A stretch of 64,000 nt of DNA from Phaeovulum molybdatiresistens (GCF_023544865.1 NZ_JAMJFX010000001.1:310001-374000), one strand, 5' to 3'. Shown: positions 1 through 9,861, counted from the first letter of the stretch. A program made the numbers and translations. Notes: a model not told the origin generated them from the sequence alone.

Positions 1-1
1 G

Positions 2-304
2 CTGGAATTCGACGTGGGCCTTGTGCCGGGCGTGGTGATCGGCGCCTTCCTGTCCTCGGTCCTGGGCCGGCAGTTCGCCTTCCAGGCCTTTGAAGGCGTG
101 CAGGTGATGCGCCGATCCATGATCGGGGCGGCCTTGATGGGCTTTGGCGCGATGCTGGCGGGGGGATGCGCCATCGGCGCGGGCGTCACCGGCGGGTCGA
201 TCTTTGCGGGCACCGCCTGGCTTGCGCTGTTTTGCATGTGGATCGGCGCGATCGTGACGGATTTCCTCGTCGATCAGCGCAGCCCGCAGCGCCAGACCGC
301 CTGA
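2..304 (+). CDS. YeeE/YedE-type membrane transporter, C-terminal part (partial gene)
   Basis: Only the last ~100 codons are in the window; the reading frame is open to the left edge, so the start lies outside. The fragment is hydrophobic with about three membrane segments and contains the motif GGCAIGAGVTG, a glycine/cysteine signature of the YeeE/YedE (sulfur-compound transport) family. Family knowledge suggests uptake of thiosulfate or a related sulfur species across the inner membrane; substrate cannot be read from this fragment. The gene ends at TGA 302-304 and is followed at once by a dispersed hairpin repeat and the convergent priA gene. Confidence 0.7.
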   Translation: MEFDVGLVPGVVIGAFLSSVLGRQFAFQAFEGVQVMRRSMIGAALMGFGAMLAGGCAIGAGVTGGSIFAGTAWLALFCMWIGAIVTDFLVDQRSPQRQTA

Positions 305-307
305 TCC

Positions 308-388
308 CCTTCGGATTTGCCCAAATATCCTCGGGGGAACGGGCCACGGCCCACGGGGCCGGGGGCCGTGGGGGGCAGACAGCCCCCC
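308..388 (-). repeat. dispersed intergenic repeat, locus 1 (module B + GC hairpin A)
   Basis: Module B (about 308-337, reverse orientation) carries the core CAAATATCCTCGGGGG. It is followed by the short perfect hairpin GGGGGGC-AGACA-GCCCCCC at 370-388. The same two modules recur between other genes in this window. This copy fills the gap between the convergent YeeE-like and priA genes, so it may act as a terminator for either. Confidence 0.75.
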
Positions 389-396
389 CGACCCTC

Positions 397-2595
397 TCAA
401 AGAAAGCTCTGCGGGTCGATGTCGATCGCCACGCGCAGGTTCGCGGGCGCGCGCAACTGCCCGACCCATTCGGCAACGGCCGCCTGCAGTGGCACACCTT
501 TGTCCGCCTTCACCAAAAGCCGCACCCGGTGCCGCCCCCGCACCCGCGCGATCGGGGCGGGCGCCGGGCCGTAAAGCGTGGCCCCCACACGCCGCAACGG
601 CATATCCGCCCGCGCCAGCGCCGCGCCAAAGTCAAAGACCTGCTGCAGATCCGGCCCCGACAGGATGATCCCCGCCATCCGGCCAAAGGGTGGCACGCCC
701 TGCGCCCGCCGCGCCTCGGCCTCGGCGCGCCAGAAGGCCTCATCATCGCCCGACAGGATCGCCCGGATCACCGGATGGTCGGGCTGATGGGTCTGCAACA
801 GCGCCAGCCCCTTGCGCCCGTCGGCCCGCCCCGCGCGGCCTGCCACCTGCCGCATCAGCTGAAACGTGCGTTCCGCCGCGCGCAGGTCCGACCCTTGCAG
901 CCCCAGATCCGCGTCAATCACCCCCACCAGCGTCAGCAGCGGAAAGTTGTGCCCCTTGGCCACGATCTGTGTGCCGATGATGATGTCGGCGCCGCCGCCC
1001 GCAATGGTGCCGATCGCCTCTTTCAGCGCGCGCGCCGATCCGAACAGGTCCGAGGACAACACCGCCACCCGCGCGCCCGGGAAGCGCTCAGCCACCTCTT
1101 CGGCCAGCCGTTCTACCCCCGGCCCCACCGGCGCCAGCCGCCCCTCGGCACCGCAGGACGGGCAGGCGGTGGGCACCGGCTTGCTTTCGCCGCATTGATG
1201 GCAGACCAGCCGCTTCAGAAACCGATGCTCGACCATACGCGCATCGCAATGGTCACAACCGATCTGGTGGCCGCAGGCCCGGCACACCGTCACCGGCGCA
1301 TAGCCACGCCGGTTCAGAAACAGCATCGCCTGTTCGCCCTTGCCGATCCGATCCGTCACCGCCGCCGCCAGCGTGGGCGAAATCCAGCTGTTGGCCGCCA
1401 TCTTCTCGGCCCGCAGGTCGATCGTCCGCATCTCGGGCAACTCGGACTCGCCAAACCGCGACACCAGATCGATGCGCGCATATTTGCCCGCTTCGGCATT
1501 GACCCAGCTTTCCAGGCTGGGCGTGGCCGAGGCCAGCACCACCTGCGCCGACGCCAATGAGGCACGCAGCACCGCCATGTCGCGGGCATTATACAGCGCG
1601 CCTTCCTCTTGCTTGTAGGAGGTGTCGTGCTCCTCATCCACGACGATCAGCCCAAGGTCACGAAACGGCAGATACAGCGCCGATCGCGCACCCACGACCA
1701 ACTGCACCCCGCCCTCACCCGCCATCCGCCACAGCCGCCGCCGCTCCGTCTGGCTGACGCCCGAATGCCATTCGCCGGGGCGCGCGCCAAAGCGTTCCTC
1801 AACCCGGGTCAGAAATTCTGATGTCAGCGCGATTTCCGGCAAAAGCACCAGCGCCTGCCGGCCCTGGCGCAGACATTCGGCCACCGCCTCAAGGTAAACC
1901 TCGGTCTTGCCAGACCCCGTGACCCCGCGCAAAAGCGTCGTGCCATAGCGCCCCGACCGCACCCCCGCACACAGCCGCACGGCGGCCTCGGCCTGTTCTG
2001 TGGACAGGCTTTTACCCGGCAAATCAGGGTCCAGCCGCGGAAAGGGCAGATCGCGGGGAATGTCCGCCTCATCCACCGCGCCGGCCTTCACCAGCCCCTT
2101 CACAACCTGTGTCGTCACCCCGGCCAGCCCGGCCAGTTCCGCCAACATGAACCCCGCCCCACCGTGATCGCGCAACACCTCAAGCACCCGTTCGCGCGCC
2201 TCGGTCATCCGGTCGGGCAGAACCGCCCCCAGCCGATAGATCTTGCGCGTCCCCGGCGCCTCGCCCAGACCCGGCGCACGCGTGGCCAACCGCAACATCG
2301 CGGGCAGGGGCGTCAGGGTGTAATCCGACATCTTCACCAGAAAGGCGCGCAACTCCTCGCGCATGGGCGCGGCATCCAGCACCCGCGTCACGGGCCGGAT
2401 CTTCGCCGGATCAAAGCCGCCCTGCCCCGGCCCCCAGACCACGCCCAGCACACGCCGCGGGCCCAGCGGCACCTCGACAAAGGCCCCCACCGCACAGCCC
2501 CCTTCGGGCGCGCGATAATCCAGCGGCCGCCCGATCGGTTCGGCCGTCAGCACCGCGACCAGCGCGCCCGCCTCAAACCAGTCCGGATCAGCCAT
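397..2595 (-). CDS. priA: primosomal replication protein N' (PriA helicase)
   Basis: The 732-residue product is a 3'-5' superfamily 2 DNA helicase that reloads the replisome at stalled forks. Visible marks are the Walker A motif GVTGSGKTE, the DEEH Walker B box ([11 protein letters not shown]), and the eight-cysteine zinc-binding region ([13 protein letters not shown] ... CHQCGE ... CPSCG). The start ATG at 2593-2595 ([10 protein letters not shown]) is preferred over the longer open frame because the upstream codons are repeat sequence. A dispersed repeat copy ends only about 11 bases before this start and its purine tail (GAAGGGGGGG) probably serves as the ribosome-binding site. Length and motifs are normal for the family. 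Confidence 0.95.
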   Translation of the reverse strand: MADPDWFEAGALVAVLTAEPIGRPLDYRAPEGGCAVGAFVEVPLGPRRVLGVVWGPGQGGFDPAKIRPVTRVLDAAPMREELRAFLVKMSDYTLTPLPAMLRLATRAPGLGEAPGTRKIYRLGAVLPDRMTEARERVLEVLRDHGGAGFMLAELAGLAGVTTQVVKGLVKAGAVDEADIPRDLPFPRLDPDLPGKSLSTEQAEAAVRLCAGVRSGRYGTTLLRGVTGSGKTEVYLEAVAECLRQGRQALVLLPEIALTSEFLTRVEERFGARPGEWHSGVSQTERRRLWRMAGEGGVQLVVGARSALYLPFRDLGLIVVDEEHDTSYKQEEGALYNARDMAVLRASLASAQVVLASATPSLESWVNAEAGKYARIDLVSRFGESELPEMRTIDLRAEKMAANSWISPTLAAAVTDRIGKGEQAMLFLNRRGYAPVTVCRACGHQIGCDHCDARMVEHRFLKRLVCHQCGESKPVPTACPSCGAEGRLAPVGPGVERLAEEVAERFPGARVAVLSSDLFGSARALKEAIGTIAGGGADIIIGTQIVAKGHNFPLLTLVGVIDADLGLQGSDLRAAERTFQLMRQVAGRAGRADGRKGLALLQTHQPDHPVIRAILSGDDEAFWRAEAEARRAQGVPPFGRMAGIILSGPDLQQVFDFGAALARADMPLRRVGATLYGPAPAPIARVRGRHRVRLLVKADKGVPLQAAVAEWVGQLRAPANLRVAIDIDPQSFL

Positions 2596-2606
2596 GCCCG
2601 CCCCCC

Positions 2607-2673
2607 CTTCGGATTTGCCCAAATATCCTCGGGGGGCGGCGCGTCCCGCGCCGGGGGGGGCAGACAGCCCCCC
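2607..2673 (-). repeat. dispersed intergenic repeat, locus 2, in the priA leader
   Basis: Module B (2607-2636, reverse orientation) and the GGGGGGC-AGACA-GCCCCCC hairpin (2655-2673) lie between the divergent genes priA and tal. In priA sense the order is hairpin, B, start codon. A terminator role is therefore unlikely here; the element forms the 5' leader of priA. Confidence 0.75.
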
Positions 2674-2765
2674 TGCCCCGGACACCGCCCGCGCCACGGA
2701 TGGGGGGTTCCGGCAGACCCCGGATTGCGCTATCACGCGCCAAACCCGCCTGCAGGAGTCTTGCC

Positions 2766-3416
2766 ATGAAATTCTTCGTCGATACCGCCGACGTCGCCGC
2801 CATCCGTGAACTCAACGACCTGGGCATGGTCGATGGCGTCACCACCAACCCCTCGCTGATCCTGAAATCGGGCCGCGACATCATCGAGGTCACGAAAGAG
2901 ATCTGCGACATGGTCTCGGGCCCCGTCTCGGCCGAGGTGGTCGCGACCGAATCCAAGGAAATGATCAAAGAAGGTCTGAAGCTGGCCAAGATCGCCCCCA
3001 ATATCGCGATCAAGGTTCCGCTGACCTGGGATGGCCTGACCGCCTGCAAGGCTTTCGCATCCGAAGGCCACATGGTCAATGTCACGCTCTGCTTCTCGGC
3101 GGCGCAGGCGATCCTGGCGGCCAAGGCCGGCGCCAGCTTCGTGTCACCCTTCATCGGGCGGCTGGATGACAACAACTTCGACGGTGTCCAACTGATCGAG
3201 GACATCCGCACCATCTATGACAACTACAGCTTTACCACCAACATCCTTGCCGCCTCGATCCGGTCGGTGAACCACATCACCGATTGCGCCCGCATCGGCG
3301 CCGATGTGATCACCGCGCCCCCCGCGGTGATCAAGGCGATGGCCAACCATGTGCTGACCGACAAGGGCCTGGACCAGTTCCTGAAGGACTGGGCCAAGAC
3401 CGGCCAGTCGATCTGA
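2766..3416 (+). CDS. tal: transaldolase (small, TalC/Fsa-type)
   Basis: The 216-residue protein belongs to the small transaldolase/fructose-6-phosphate aldolase family of the cytosolic pentose phosphate pathway. It has the motif GVTTNPSLI near residues 24-32 and the Schiff-base lysine K83 in [10 protein letters not shown]. Residue 57 (in SAEVVA) is Glu; published work on this family ties Glu at this position to transaldolase activity and Gln to fructose-6-phosphate aldolase, so I favour transaldolase. ATG 2766 is preceded by AGGAG at 2754-2758. A hairpin terminator candidate follows at 3433. Confidence 0.92.
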   Translation: MKFFVDTADVAAIRELNDLGMVDGVTTNPSLILKSGRDIIEVTKEICDMVSGPVSAEVVATESKEMIKEGLKLAKIAPNIAIKVPLTWDGLTACKAFASEGHMVNVTLCFSAAQAILAAKAGASFVSPFIGRLDDNNFDGVQLIEDIRTIYDNYSFTTNILAASIRSVNHITDCARIGADVITAPPAVIKAMANHVLTDKGLDQFLKDWAKTGQSI

Positions 3417-3432
3417 TCCCTGCCGGACCGGC

Positions 3433-3463
3433 GATGGCCCGCCACCGCGGGCCATCCTTTCGG
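3433..3463 (+). terminator. intrinsic-type hairpin after transaldolase
   Basis: A perfect 10-base stem (GATGGCCCGC at 3433-3442 with GCGGGCCATC at 3447-3456) with a 4-base loop is followed by CTTTC. The U tract is short, so the terminator may be inefficient. Confidence 0.55.
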
Positions 3464-3510
3464 CACAAAATTTCCCTGCGAATTCCCCCGATCGGTGTAA
3501 GGTTGCGGCC

Positions 3511-4272
3511 ATGACGACAGAAGCCGGCAAGGACACAGGCATGAACGACACCGCGCAGACCGCCGCGCCCGCACAGGCCGCGCTGGCCGAAGACCTGCGC
3601 GAAAAGATCCTCTCCGCCCCCGAGATGATCCTGGAAGATCGTGACCTGATGCGCGCCCTGATCGCGGGCAACGAACGCACGATGGGCGGCAATATCGTCG
3701 ATCTGCGCGGCATCGCGATGGAACGGCTGGAACGCCGGCTGGAACGGCTGGAAGACACCCACCGATCCGTGATCGCGGCGGCCTATGAAAACCTGGCCGG
3801 CACCAATCAGATCCACCGCGCCGTTCTGAAGATGCTCGACCCGGTGGATTTCGAATCCTTCCTGACCAACCTGTCCACCGAGGTGGCCGAGATCTTGCGC
3901 GTGGACGCCCTGCGCCTGGTGCTGGAAAACCGCGACGCCCGGCAAGACGCAGCGCTGCAGCGCCTGGGCGAGGTGCTGTGCCTGGCCGAGCCGGGCTTTA
4001 TCGAAGCCTATCTGCGCGCCGGTCGCTCCGGTCCGCCGCGCAACGTGACCCTGCGCCAGACCCTGCCCCAGGCCGCCGCCGTCTTCGGCGATGCCGCCGG
4101 CTGGCTTCGGTCCGAGGCGGTGCTGCGCCTCGATTTCGGCGAAAATCGCCTGCCCGGCCTGCTGGTTCTGGGCGCCGAAGACCCGCAACAGTTCAAGCCC
4201 TCTCAGGGCACGGACCTGCTGACCTTCTTCGCCGGCGCTTTCGAACGGGCCATGCGTCGCTGGCTGGGCTGA
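3511..4272 (+). CDS. DUF484 family protein
   Basis: The 253-residue soluble protein resembles the DUF484 family (GAF-like, unknown function), which is commonly found just upstream of xerC in proteobacteria. It has an N-terminal helical region with the arginine/leucine-rich stretch MERLERRLERLE (about residues 70-81, likely coiled coil) and a C-terminal GAF-like domain. ATG 3511 is used; ATG 3541 (MNDTAQ) is an alternative. Its TGA stop (4270-4272) shares the A with the xerC ATG, so the two are translationally coupled. Confidence 0.8.
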   Translation: MTTEAGKDTGMNDTAQTAAPAQAALAEDLREKILSAPEMILEDRDLMRALIAGNERTMGGNIVDLRGIAMERLERRLERLEDTHRSVIAAAYENLAGTNQIHRAVLKMLDPVDFESFLTNLSTEVAEILRVDALRLVLENRDARQDAALQRLGEVLCLAEPGFIEAYLRAGRSGPPRNVTLRQTLPQAAAVFGDAAGWLRSEAVLRLDFGENRLPGLLVLGAEDPQQFKPSQGTDLLTFFAGAFERAMRRWLG

Positions 4273-5195
4273 TGGGTCCGGGCTTTTCCGCGGCCGCAGG
4301 CGATGCGCTGATGCGCTGGCTGGATCATCTGCGCGCGCTGGATGGCGCTGCGGATGAAACGGTCACCGCCTATCGCACCGACGTGGCGGCCTTCCTTGGC
4401 TTTCTGCACAACCATCATGGCGAAAGCCTGGGGTTGGCGCGGCTTGGCGCCATCACCCAGGCCGACATGCGCGCCTTTCTGGCGCATGAACGCGGCCGGG
4501 GCCTGTCCTCGCGTTCGCTGGCGCGGCGGCTGTCCTCGGTGAAATCCTTCATCCGCTGGCTGGCCGACCGCGAAGGCTTTGACCCGACCCATGTGCTGGC
4601 CACCCGCGCGCCGCGTTATCAGCGAAAACTGCCCCGCCCCCTGACCGAAGAGGCCGCCCGCGCGGTGATCGATCAGGTCGACCTGCAGGCGGCCGAACCC
4701 TGGATCGCCGCGCGCGATGCCGCGGTGGTGACGCTGCTTTATGGCTGCGGCCTGCGCATCTCAGAGGCGCTGGGGCTGACCGGCGACTGCGCCCCACTGC
4801 CCCAGGTGCTGCGCATCCGCGGCAAGGGCGGCAAGGAACGGCTGGTGCCGGTCCTGCCCGCCGCGCGCGCCGCGGTGGATGATTACCTGCGCCTGTGCCC
4901 CTATGACATCGCGCCTGCCACACCGCTGTTTCGCGGGGCCCGCGGCGGCGCGCTGAACCCGCGGCTGATCTCGGGCGCGATGGCGCGCGCGCGCATGGCG
5001 CTTGGCCTGCCCGCCACCGCCACGCCGCACGCCCTGCGCCACAGCTTTGCCACCCATCTTCTGGCCGCCGGCGGCGATCTGCGCGCGATCCAGGAATTGC
5101 TGGGCCATGCAAGCCTGGCAACCACCCAGGTCTACACCGCCGTCGATTCCGCCCGGCTGATGGAAATCTACAATTCCGCCCACCCGCGCGCCTGA
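4272..5195 (+). CDS. xerC: tyrosine recombinase XerC
   Basis: The 307-residue site-specific recombinase resolves chromosome dimers at dif with XerD. It contains an N-terminal SAM-like core-binding domain (about residues 10-105) and a C-terminal catalytic domain with the full set of active-site residues: R162 (GCGLRISEAL), K185 (RGKGGKER), H253 and R256 (HALRHSFATHLL), H279 (LLGHASL) and the nucleophile Y288 (TTQVYT). It starts on the TGATG overlap with the DUF484 gene. Family assignment XerC rather than XerD rests on the DUF484 neighbour and is an inference. Confidence 0.92.
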   Translation: MGPGFSAAAGDALMRWLDHLRALDGAADETVTAYRTDVAAFLGFLHNHHGESLGLARLGAITQADMRAFLAHERGRGLSSRSLARRLSSVKSFIRWLADREGFDPTHVLATRAPRYQRKLPRPLTEEAARAVIDQVDLQAAEPWIAARDAAVVTLLYGCGLRISEALGLTGDCAPLPQVLRIRGKGGKERLVPVLPAARAAVDDYLRLCPYDIAPATPLFRGARGGALNPRLISGAMARARMALGLPATATPHALRHSFATHLLAAGGDLRAIQELLGHASLATTQVYTAVDSARLMEIYNSAHPRA

Positions 5196-5234
5196 CGCCA
5201 TTGCAGCCGCCCGCCGAATGGGCGATGGAGAATC

Positions 5235-5930
5235 ATGGATATCCGCCTGAAAGCCCTTTCCGTGCATCTTCTGACCGCAACCGGCGCGGTTCTGTCGATG
5301 CTGGCCATGCTGGCCGCCGTCGACGGGGAATGGAGCCTGATGTTCCTCTGGCTCGTTGTGGCTTTGGTGGTGGACGGGGTCGATGGACCACTGGCGCGGC
5401 GCTACGCGGTGCGCAAGAACTGGCCCACCTATGATGGCGTCCTGCTGGACCTGATCATCGACTATCTCACCTATGTCTTCATCCCGGCCTTTGCGCTGTT
5501 CAAGTCGGATCTGCTTCCCGGCTGGACAGGCTGGATCGCGATCATCGTGATCACCTATACCTCGGCGCTCTACTTCGTCGACACGCGCATGAAGACCAAG
5601 GACAATTCCTTCGCGGGCTTCCCCGCCTGCTGGAACATGGTGGTGCTGGTCCTGTTTGCGATCGCACCGAATTTCTGGGTGGTTCTGGCCCTGGTGGTCG
5701 CGCTGGCCGGGGCCATGTTCACCAACCTGAAATTCATCCACCCGATGCGCACCCAACGCTGGCGCAGCCTGTCGATGCCGGTGGCACTGGCCTGGACGGC
5801 CTGCGCCGGCTGGGCCGCCTGGGTCGATTTCCACCCCGACAGCTGGGCCAACTGGGGCCTGGTGGTGACCACGCTTTACCTGCTTCTGGCTGGCATCGCG
5901 CAGCAGATCATCCCCGAAAAACGCGCCTGA
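5235..5930 (+). CDS. pcs: phosphatidylcholine synthase
   Basis: The 231-residue inner-membrane enzyme condenses CDP-diacylglycerol with choline to make phosphatidylcholine. It has several hydrophobic segments and the CDP-alcohol phosphotransferase signature with the longer spacing characteristic of Pcs: D47..D50-G51..A54-R55, then G68, D72 and D76. This route makes the cell dependent on choline from outside; whether the methylation route also exists cannot be seen here. A dispersed repeat begins 3 bases after the stop and probably ends transcription. Confidence 0.92.
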   Translation: MDIRLKALSVHLLTATGAVLSMLAMLAAVDGEWSLMFLWLVVALVVDGVDGPLARRYAVRKNWPTYDGVLLDLIIDYLTYVFIPAFALFKSDLLPGWTGWIAIIVITYTSALYFVDTRMKTKDNSFAGFPACWNMVVLVLFAIAPNFWVVLALVVALAGAMFTNLKFIHPMRTQRWRSLSMPVALAWTACAGWAAWVDFHPDSWANWGLVVTTLYLLLAGIAQQIIPEKRA

Positions 5931-5932
5931 GG

Positions 5933-5978
5933 CTTCTTCTTGGCCGAAATACTCCGGGGGTCCGGGGGCGGCGCCCCC
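5933..5978 (-). repeat. dispersed intergenic repeat, locus 3
   Basis: Module B of the CTTCTTCTTGG subtype (5933-5960, reverse orientation) is followed by the hairpin GGGGGC-GGC-GCCCCC (5964-5978). It sits between the convergent pcs and EamA genes. Confidence 0.7.
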
Positions 5979-5989
5979 AGCCTTGCCGC

Positions 5990-6838
5990 CTAGATGCGCG
6001 TCACGATCACCCCAAGAACGATCATCCCCGCCGCCAGCGCCTTGGCCGGGCCCATCCGCTCGCCAAAGGCGATCCAGCCGATCAGCACCGCAAACAGGAT
6101 CGAGGTTTCCCGCAGCGCCGCCACCAGCGCGATCGGCGCCAGCGTCATCGCCCAGACCGAAATCGCATAGGCCCCGTAGGACGCCGCCGAGGCCAGCCCC
6201 CCCAACAGCCATTCGCTGCGCCCGCCAGCCAGAACCGACCGCCCGCGCAACGCCACCATGCCGGCTGCAAACAGCGCCCCATCGACCACGAAAATCCAGC
6301 CGACATAGGCCACCGCATCGCCCGACACCCGCGCGCCCAGCCCGTCGATCAGCGTGTAACAGGCCGTCGCGCAGGCCGATCCCAGCGCAAAGGGCAGCAG
6401 GCGTCGGCTTTCCCCGTCGGTGAACACCCCCCGCGCCATCAGCAGGATACCAAGGCCCAGCGTCGCAATACCCAGATATTCCCCCGCCCGCAGCGAATCG
6501 GCCAGAAACAGCGCCCCTACCACCGCCACGATCATCGGCGCCGCACCGCGCGCGATCGGATAGACGCGGCTCAGATCGCCCTGTTCATAGGCATAGGTCA
6601 GAAAGAACTTGTAGGCGAAATGGGTGCAGCCCGCGGCCAGAACCCAGGGCCAGACCTCGGGCGCGGGCCAGGGGCGCGTGGCCACAACCGCCAGGCCGAT
6701 CGGGATTTCCATCACCGACAGCACCACCATTGACCCGACCTTGGACCGCCCCCGCTTGATCAGCGCGTTCCACACCGCGTGCAGGAAGGCCGCGCCCAGA
6801 ACCGCCACCATCACCCCGACCGTCATCCAGCCCCCCAT
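5990..6838 (-). CDS. EamA/DMT-family transporter
   Basis: The product of about 282 residues is almost wholly hydrophobic with about ten predicted membrane helices in two repeats, as in the drug/metabolite transporter superfamily. A motif typical of the first EamA repeat is seen at the N-terminus (AAFLHAVWNALIKRG). Substrate is unknown. The start is either ATG 6838 (MGGWMTVGVM) or ATG 6826 (MTVGVM); the latter has a GGGGGG tract just upstream. No operon partner is evident; it is convergent with pcs. Confidence 0.82.
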   Translation of the reverse strand: MGGWMTVGVMVAVLGAAFLHAVWNALIKRGRSKVGSMVVLSVMEIPIGLAVVATRPWPAPEVWPWVLAAGCTHFAYKFFLTYAYEQGDLSRVYPIARGAAPMIVAVVGALFLADSLRAGEYLGIATLGLGILLMARGVFTDGESRRLLPFALGSACATACYTLIDGLGARVSGDAVAYVGWIFVVDGALFAAGMVALRGRSVLAGGRSEWLLGGLASAASYGAYAISVWAMTLAPIALVAALRETSILFAVLIGWIAFGERMGPAKALAAGMIVLGVIVTRI

Positions 6839-6957
6839 GCCGCCGCCCCGCGCGGCCCCGGGGCCACATCGCCAATCGGTAAGCGGCGGCGCGACGCAAG
6901 ACAAGCGGTCACGCCCCCCGCCTGCCGGAACCGGCGCGGGGGGCGGTTAGCGGGCCG

Positions 6958-9861
6958 TCAGCCCAGCGCGTCGTTGCAGCGCTTGCAGGTCGCCGCGTGG
7001 GCATGGCTGCCCACATCGGGCAGGATCTTCCAGCAGCGTTCACATTTCTCGCCCAGGGCCGTTTCGAACACGACCGAGACGCCGGGCACCTCGGGCAGGC
7101 GGAAGGCCTCATTCGGGGCGGGATCGGCGGTCAGTTCCAGGCCCGAGGTGATGCAAACATCGGCGAAATCGACCGAATGCAGCGCCTTCAGCAGGCCCGC
7201 ATCTTCAACATGCACCACGGGCGCGGCCTCCAGGCTGGCGCCAATCACCTTGGCGGTGCGCTGCACCTCCAAAGCGGCGGTCACGGCGCGGCGGGCACGG
7301 CGGATGCCATCCCATTTCTGCGCCAGCGGCTCATCCAGCCAGTCGGCGGGCGTGTCGGGCATGTCGACCAGATGGACCGAGCTGTCCTCGCCCGGGAATC
7401 GGCTCAGCCAGACATCCTCCATGGTGAACACCAGGATCGGCGCCAGCCAGGTGGTCAGGCGGTGGAACAGGATGTCCAGCACCGTGCGCGCGGCACGCCG
7501 GCGCAGGCTGGCAGGCGCGTCGCAATACAGCGCATCCTTGCGGATGTCGAAATAGAAGGCCGACAGGTCCACCGTGCAGAAGTTGAACAGCGCCTGGAAC
7601 ACGCCCTGGAAATCATAGGCGTCATAGCCCTTGCGGACGGTGTGGTCCAATTCGGCCAGGCGATGCAGAACCCAGCGTTCCAGTTCGGGCATGTCGGCGG
7701 GGGCGACGCGTTCAGCCTCGTCAAAGCCCGACAGATTGCCCAGCAGGAAGCGCATGGTGTTGCGCAGACGACGATAGCTGTCGGCCACGCCTTTCAGGAT
7801 CTCTTTCCCGATCCGCAGGTCGACCGTGTAGTCGGACTGGGCCACCCACAGGCGCAGGATGTCGGCGCCATATTCCTTGATCACATCCTCGGGGGCGACG
7901 GTATTGCCAAGCGATTTGGACATTTTCATGCCCTTCTCGTCCAGCGTGAAGCCATGCGTCAGCACCCCGCGATAGGGCGCGCGGCCCTTGGTCGCGCAGG
8001 CCTGCAGCATTGACGAATGGAACCAGCCGCGGTGCTGGTCAGTGCCTTCCAGATAGAGATCGGCAATCCCGTCCGGCGTGCCATCCGCCCGGTCGCGCAG
8101 CACGAAGGCATGGGTGGACCCACTATCGAACCACACGTCCAGCACGTCATAGACCTGTTCATAATCCGACGGATCGACGATGCCTTCCAGCACGCGGTCC
8201 TTGAAACCTTGCACATACCAGACATCGGCGCCCTCGGCCTCAAAGGCCGCGACGATGCGGGCGTTGACCTGCGCGTCGCGCAGCAGGAAGTCGGGATCGG
8301 TGGGTTTGGCGCCCTTTTTCACGAAGCAGGTCAGCGGCACGCCCCAGGCGCGCTGGCGCGACAGCACCCAATCTGGCCGGTTCTCGATCATCGAATACAG
8401 ACGGTTGCGCCCGGTCTGCGGCGTCCATTTCACCAGCCGGTCGATCGAGGCCAGCGCGCGCGCCCGGATCGTGTCGCCGTATTCGCCCATGCCATCGTCC
8501 AGAGCCTTGTCGATCGCGGCGAACCACTGCGGCGTGTTGCGATAGATCAGCGGCGCCTTGGACCGCCAGGAATGCGGATAGCTGTGCTTCAACTTGCCCT
8601 TGGCCAGCAGTGCCCCCGCGCCATGCAGCGCCTTGATGTTGGACACATTCGCCGGGCCTTCCTTGCCCTCGGGGGTGATGATCTGCTGACCGCCGAACAG
8701 CGGCAGGTCGGCGCGGTAGCTGCCGTCCTCCATCACGTTCCAGGTCATCGGCAGGCCGAATTTCAGGCCCAGCTGATAGTCGTCATCGCCGTGGCTGGGC
8801 GCGGTGTGGACAAAGCCGGTGCCGGCATCGTCGGTGACATGATCGCCGGGCAAGAGCGGCACGTCATAGTCCCATTCGCCCGCGCCGCCCTCAATCCCGC
8901 GATAGGGATGCGCCAGCAACAGCCCCTCCATCTCGCCCGCTTCGACGGCGCGCAGGCGGGTAAAGCTTTCGACCTTGGCCGCGGTCATCACCCCCTCGGC
9001 CAGCCGGTCGGCCAGAACGATGGTTTCGCCAACCCGCGCGGTCGCGTTTTCCGCCGCGGCGTCGATGCGGTAAAGCCCGTATTCGATCGCCGGGTTGAAG
9101 GCCACGGCGCGGTTCTGCGGGATCGTCCAGGGCGTCGTCGTCCAGATCACGACGCTGGCGCCATCCAGCCCCGCCACGGCGGGGCGGAACCGCACCCAGA
9201 TCGTGTGGCTGGTGTGGTCGTGGTATTCCACTTCGGCCTCGGCCAGGGCGGTCTTTTCGACCGGCGACCACATCACGGGCTTGGACCCCTGATACAGGCT
9301 GCCGTTCATCAGCAGCTTCATGAATTCGTCCGCGATCACCGCCTCGGCGTGGTAATCCATGGTCAGATAGGGCGCGTCCCACTTGCCGGTGATGCCCAGG
9401 CGCTTGAATTCGTCGCGCTGGATGTCGATCCAGCCCTCGGCAAAGCGACGGCATTCCTGGCGGAAGGCGACGATGTCCACGTCATCCTTGTTCAGGCCCT
9501 TGGCGCGGTATTGCTCCTCAATCTTCCATTCGATCGGCAGGCCGTGACAGTCCCAGCCCGGCACATAGCGCGAATCGCGGCCCATCATCTGCTGGCTGCG
9601 AACGATGAAATCCTTCAGCACCTTGTTCAGCGCATGCCCGATGTGCAGATGGCCGTTGGCATAGGGCGGGCCGTCATGCAGCACGAAGGGCGCGCGCCCC
9701 GCCGCCTGGTCGCGCAGCCGGTCATAGACCCCGATCCGCGCCCAGCGCGCCAGCCAGTCGGGTTCACGCTGCGGCAGGCCCGCGCGCATCGGGAAATCGG
9801 TTTCGGGCAGAAAGACGGTGTTGCGGTAATCAGGCGAAGTCTGGGGCGTGTCGGCGCACAT
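6958..9861 (-). CDS. ileS: isoleucyl-tRNA synthetase
   Basis: The 967-residue class I aminoacyl-tRNA synthetase charges tRNA-Ile in the cytosol. It shows the HIGH motif at residues 73-76 (GHLHIGHALNK), the KMSKS loop (GMKMSKSLGNT), the CP1 editing domain between them, and a C-terminal zinc-binding segment (CERCWKI ... CKRCNDAL), as in bacterial-type IleRS. The start ATG 9859-9861 follows an AAGGA sequence. The large rightward frames overlapping it are antisense shadows. Confidence 0.97.
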   Translation of the reverse strand: MCADTPQTSPDYRNTVFLPETDFPMRAGLPQREPDWLARWARIGVYDRLRDQAAGRAPFVLHDGPPYANGHLHIGHALNKVLKDFIVRSQQMMGRDSRYVPGWDCHGLPIEWKIEEQYRAKGLNKDDVDIVAFRQECRRFAEGWIDIQRDEFKRLGITGKWDAPYLTMDYHAEAVIADEFMKLLMNGSLYQGSKPVMWSPVEKTALAEAEVEYHDHTSHTIWVRFRPAVAGLDGASVVIWTTTPWTIPQNRAVAFNPAIEYGLYRIDAAAENATARVGETIVLADRLAEGVMTAAKVESFTRLRAVEAGEMEGLLLAHPYRGIEGGAGEWDYDVPLLPGDHVTDDAGTGFVHTAPSHGDDDYQLGLKFGLPMTWNVMEDGSYRADLPLFGGQQIITPEGKEGPANVSNIKALHGAGALLAKGKLKHSYPHSWRSKAPLIYRNTPQWFAAIDKALDDGMGEYGDTIRARALASIDRLVKWTPQTGRNRLYSMIENRPDWVLSRQRAWGVPLTCFVKKGAKPTDPDFLLRDAQVNARIVAAFEAEGADVWYVQGFKDRVLEGIVDPSDYEQVYDVLDVWFDSGSTHAFVLRDRADGTPDGIADLYLEGTDQHRGWFHSSMLQACATKGRAPYRGVLTHGFTLDEKGMKMSKSLGNTVAPEDVIKEYGADILRLWVAQSDYTVDLRIGKEILKGVADSYRRLRNTMRFLLGNLSGFDEAERVAPADMPELERWVLHRLAELDHTVRKGYDAYDFQGVFQALFNFCTVDLSAFYFDIRKDALYCDAPASLRRRAARTVLDILFHRLTTWLAPILVFTMEDVWLSRFPGEDSSVHLVDMPDTPADWLDEPLAQKWDGIRRARRAVTAALEVQRTAKVIGASLEAAPVVHVEDAGLLKALHSVDFADVCITSGLELTADPAPNEAFRLPEVPGVSVVFETALGEKCERCWKILPDVGSHAHAATCKRCNDALG

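Noticed and set aside
42..58. Possible prophage or integrated element suggested by the tyrosine recombinase, endolysin and holin genes
   Set aside because: The recombinase is XerC in its usual DUF484 context at 4.3 kb, 8 kb away from the lysis genes; no phage structural genes or attachment-site repeats are seen.
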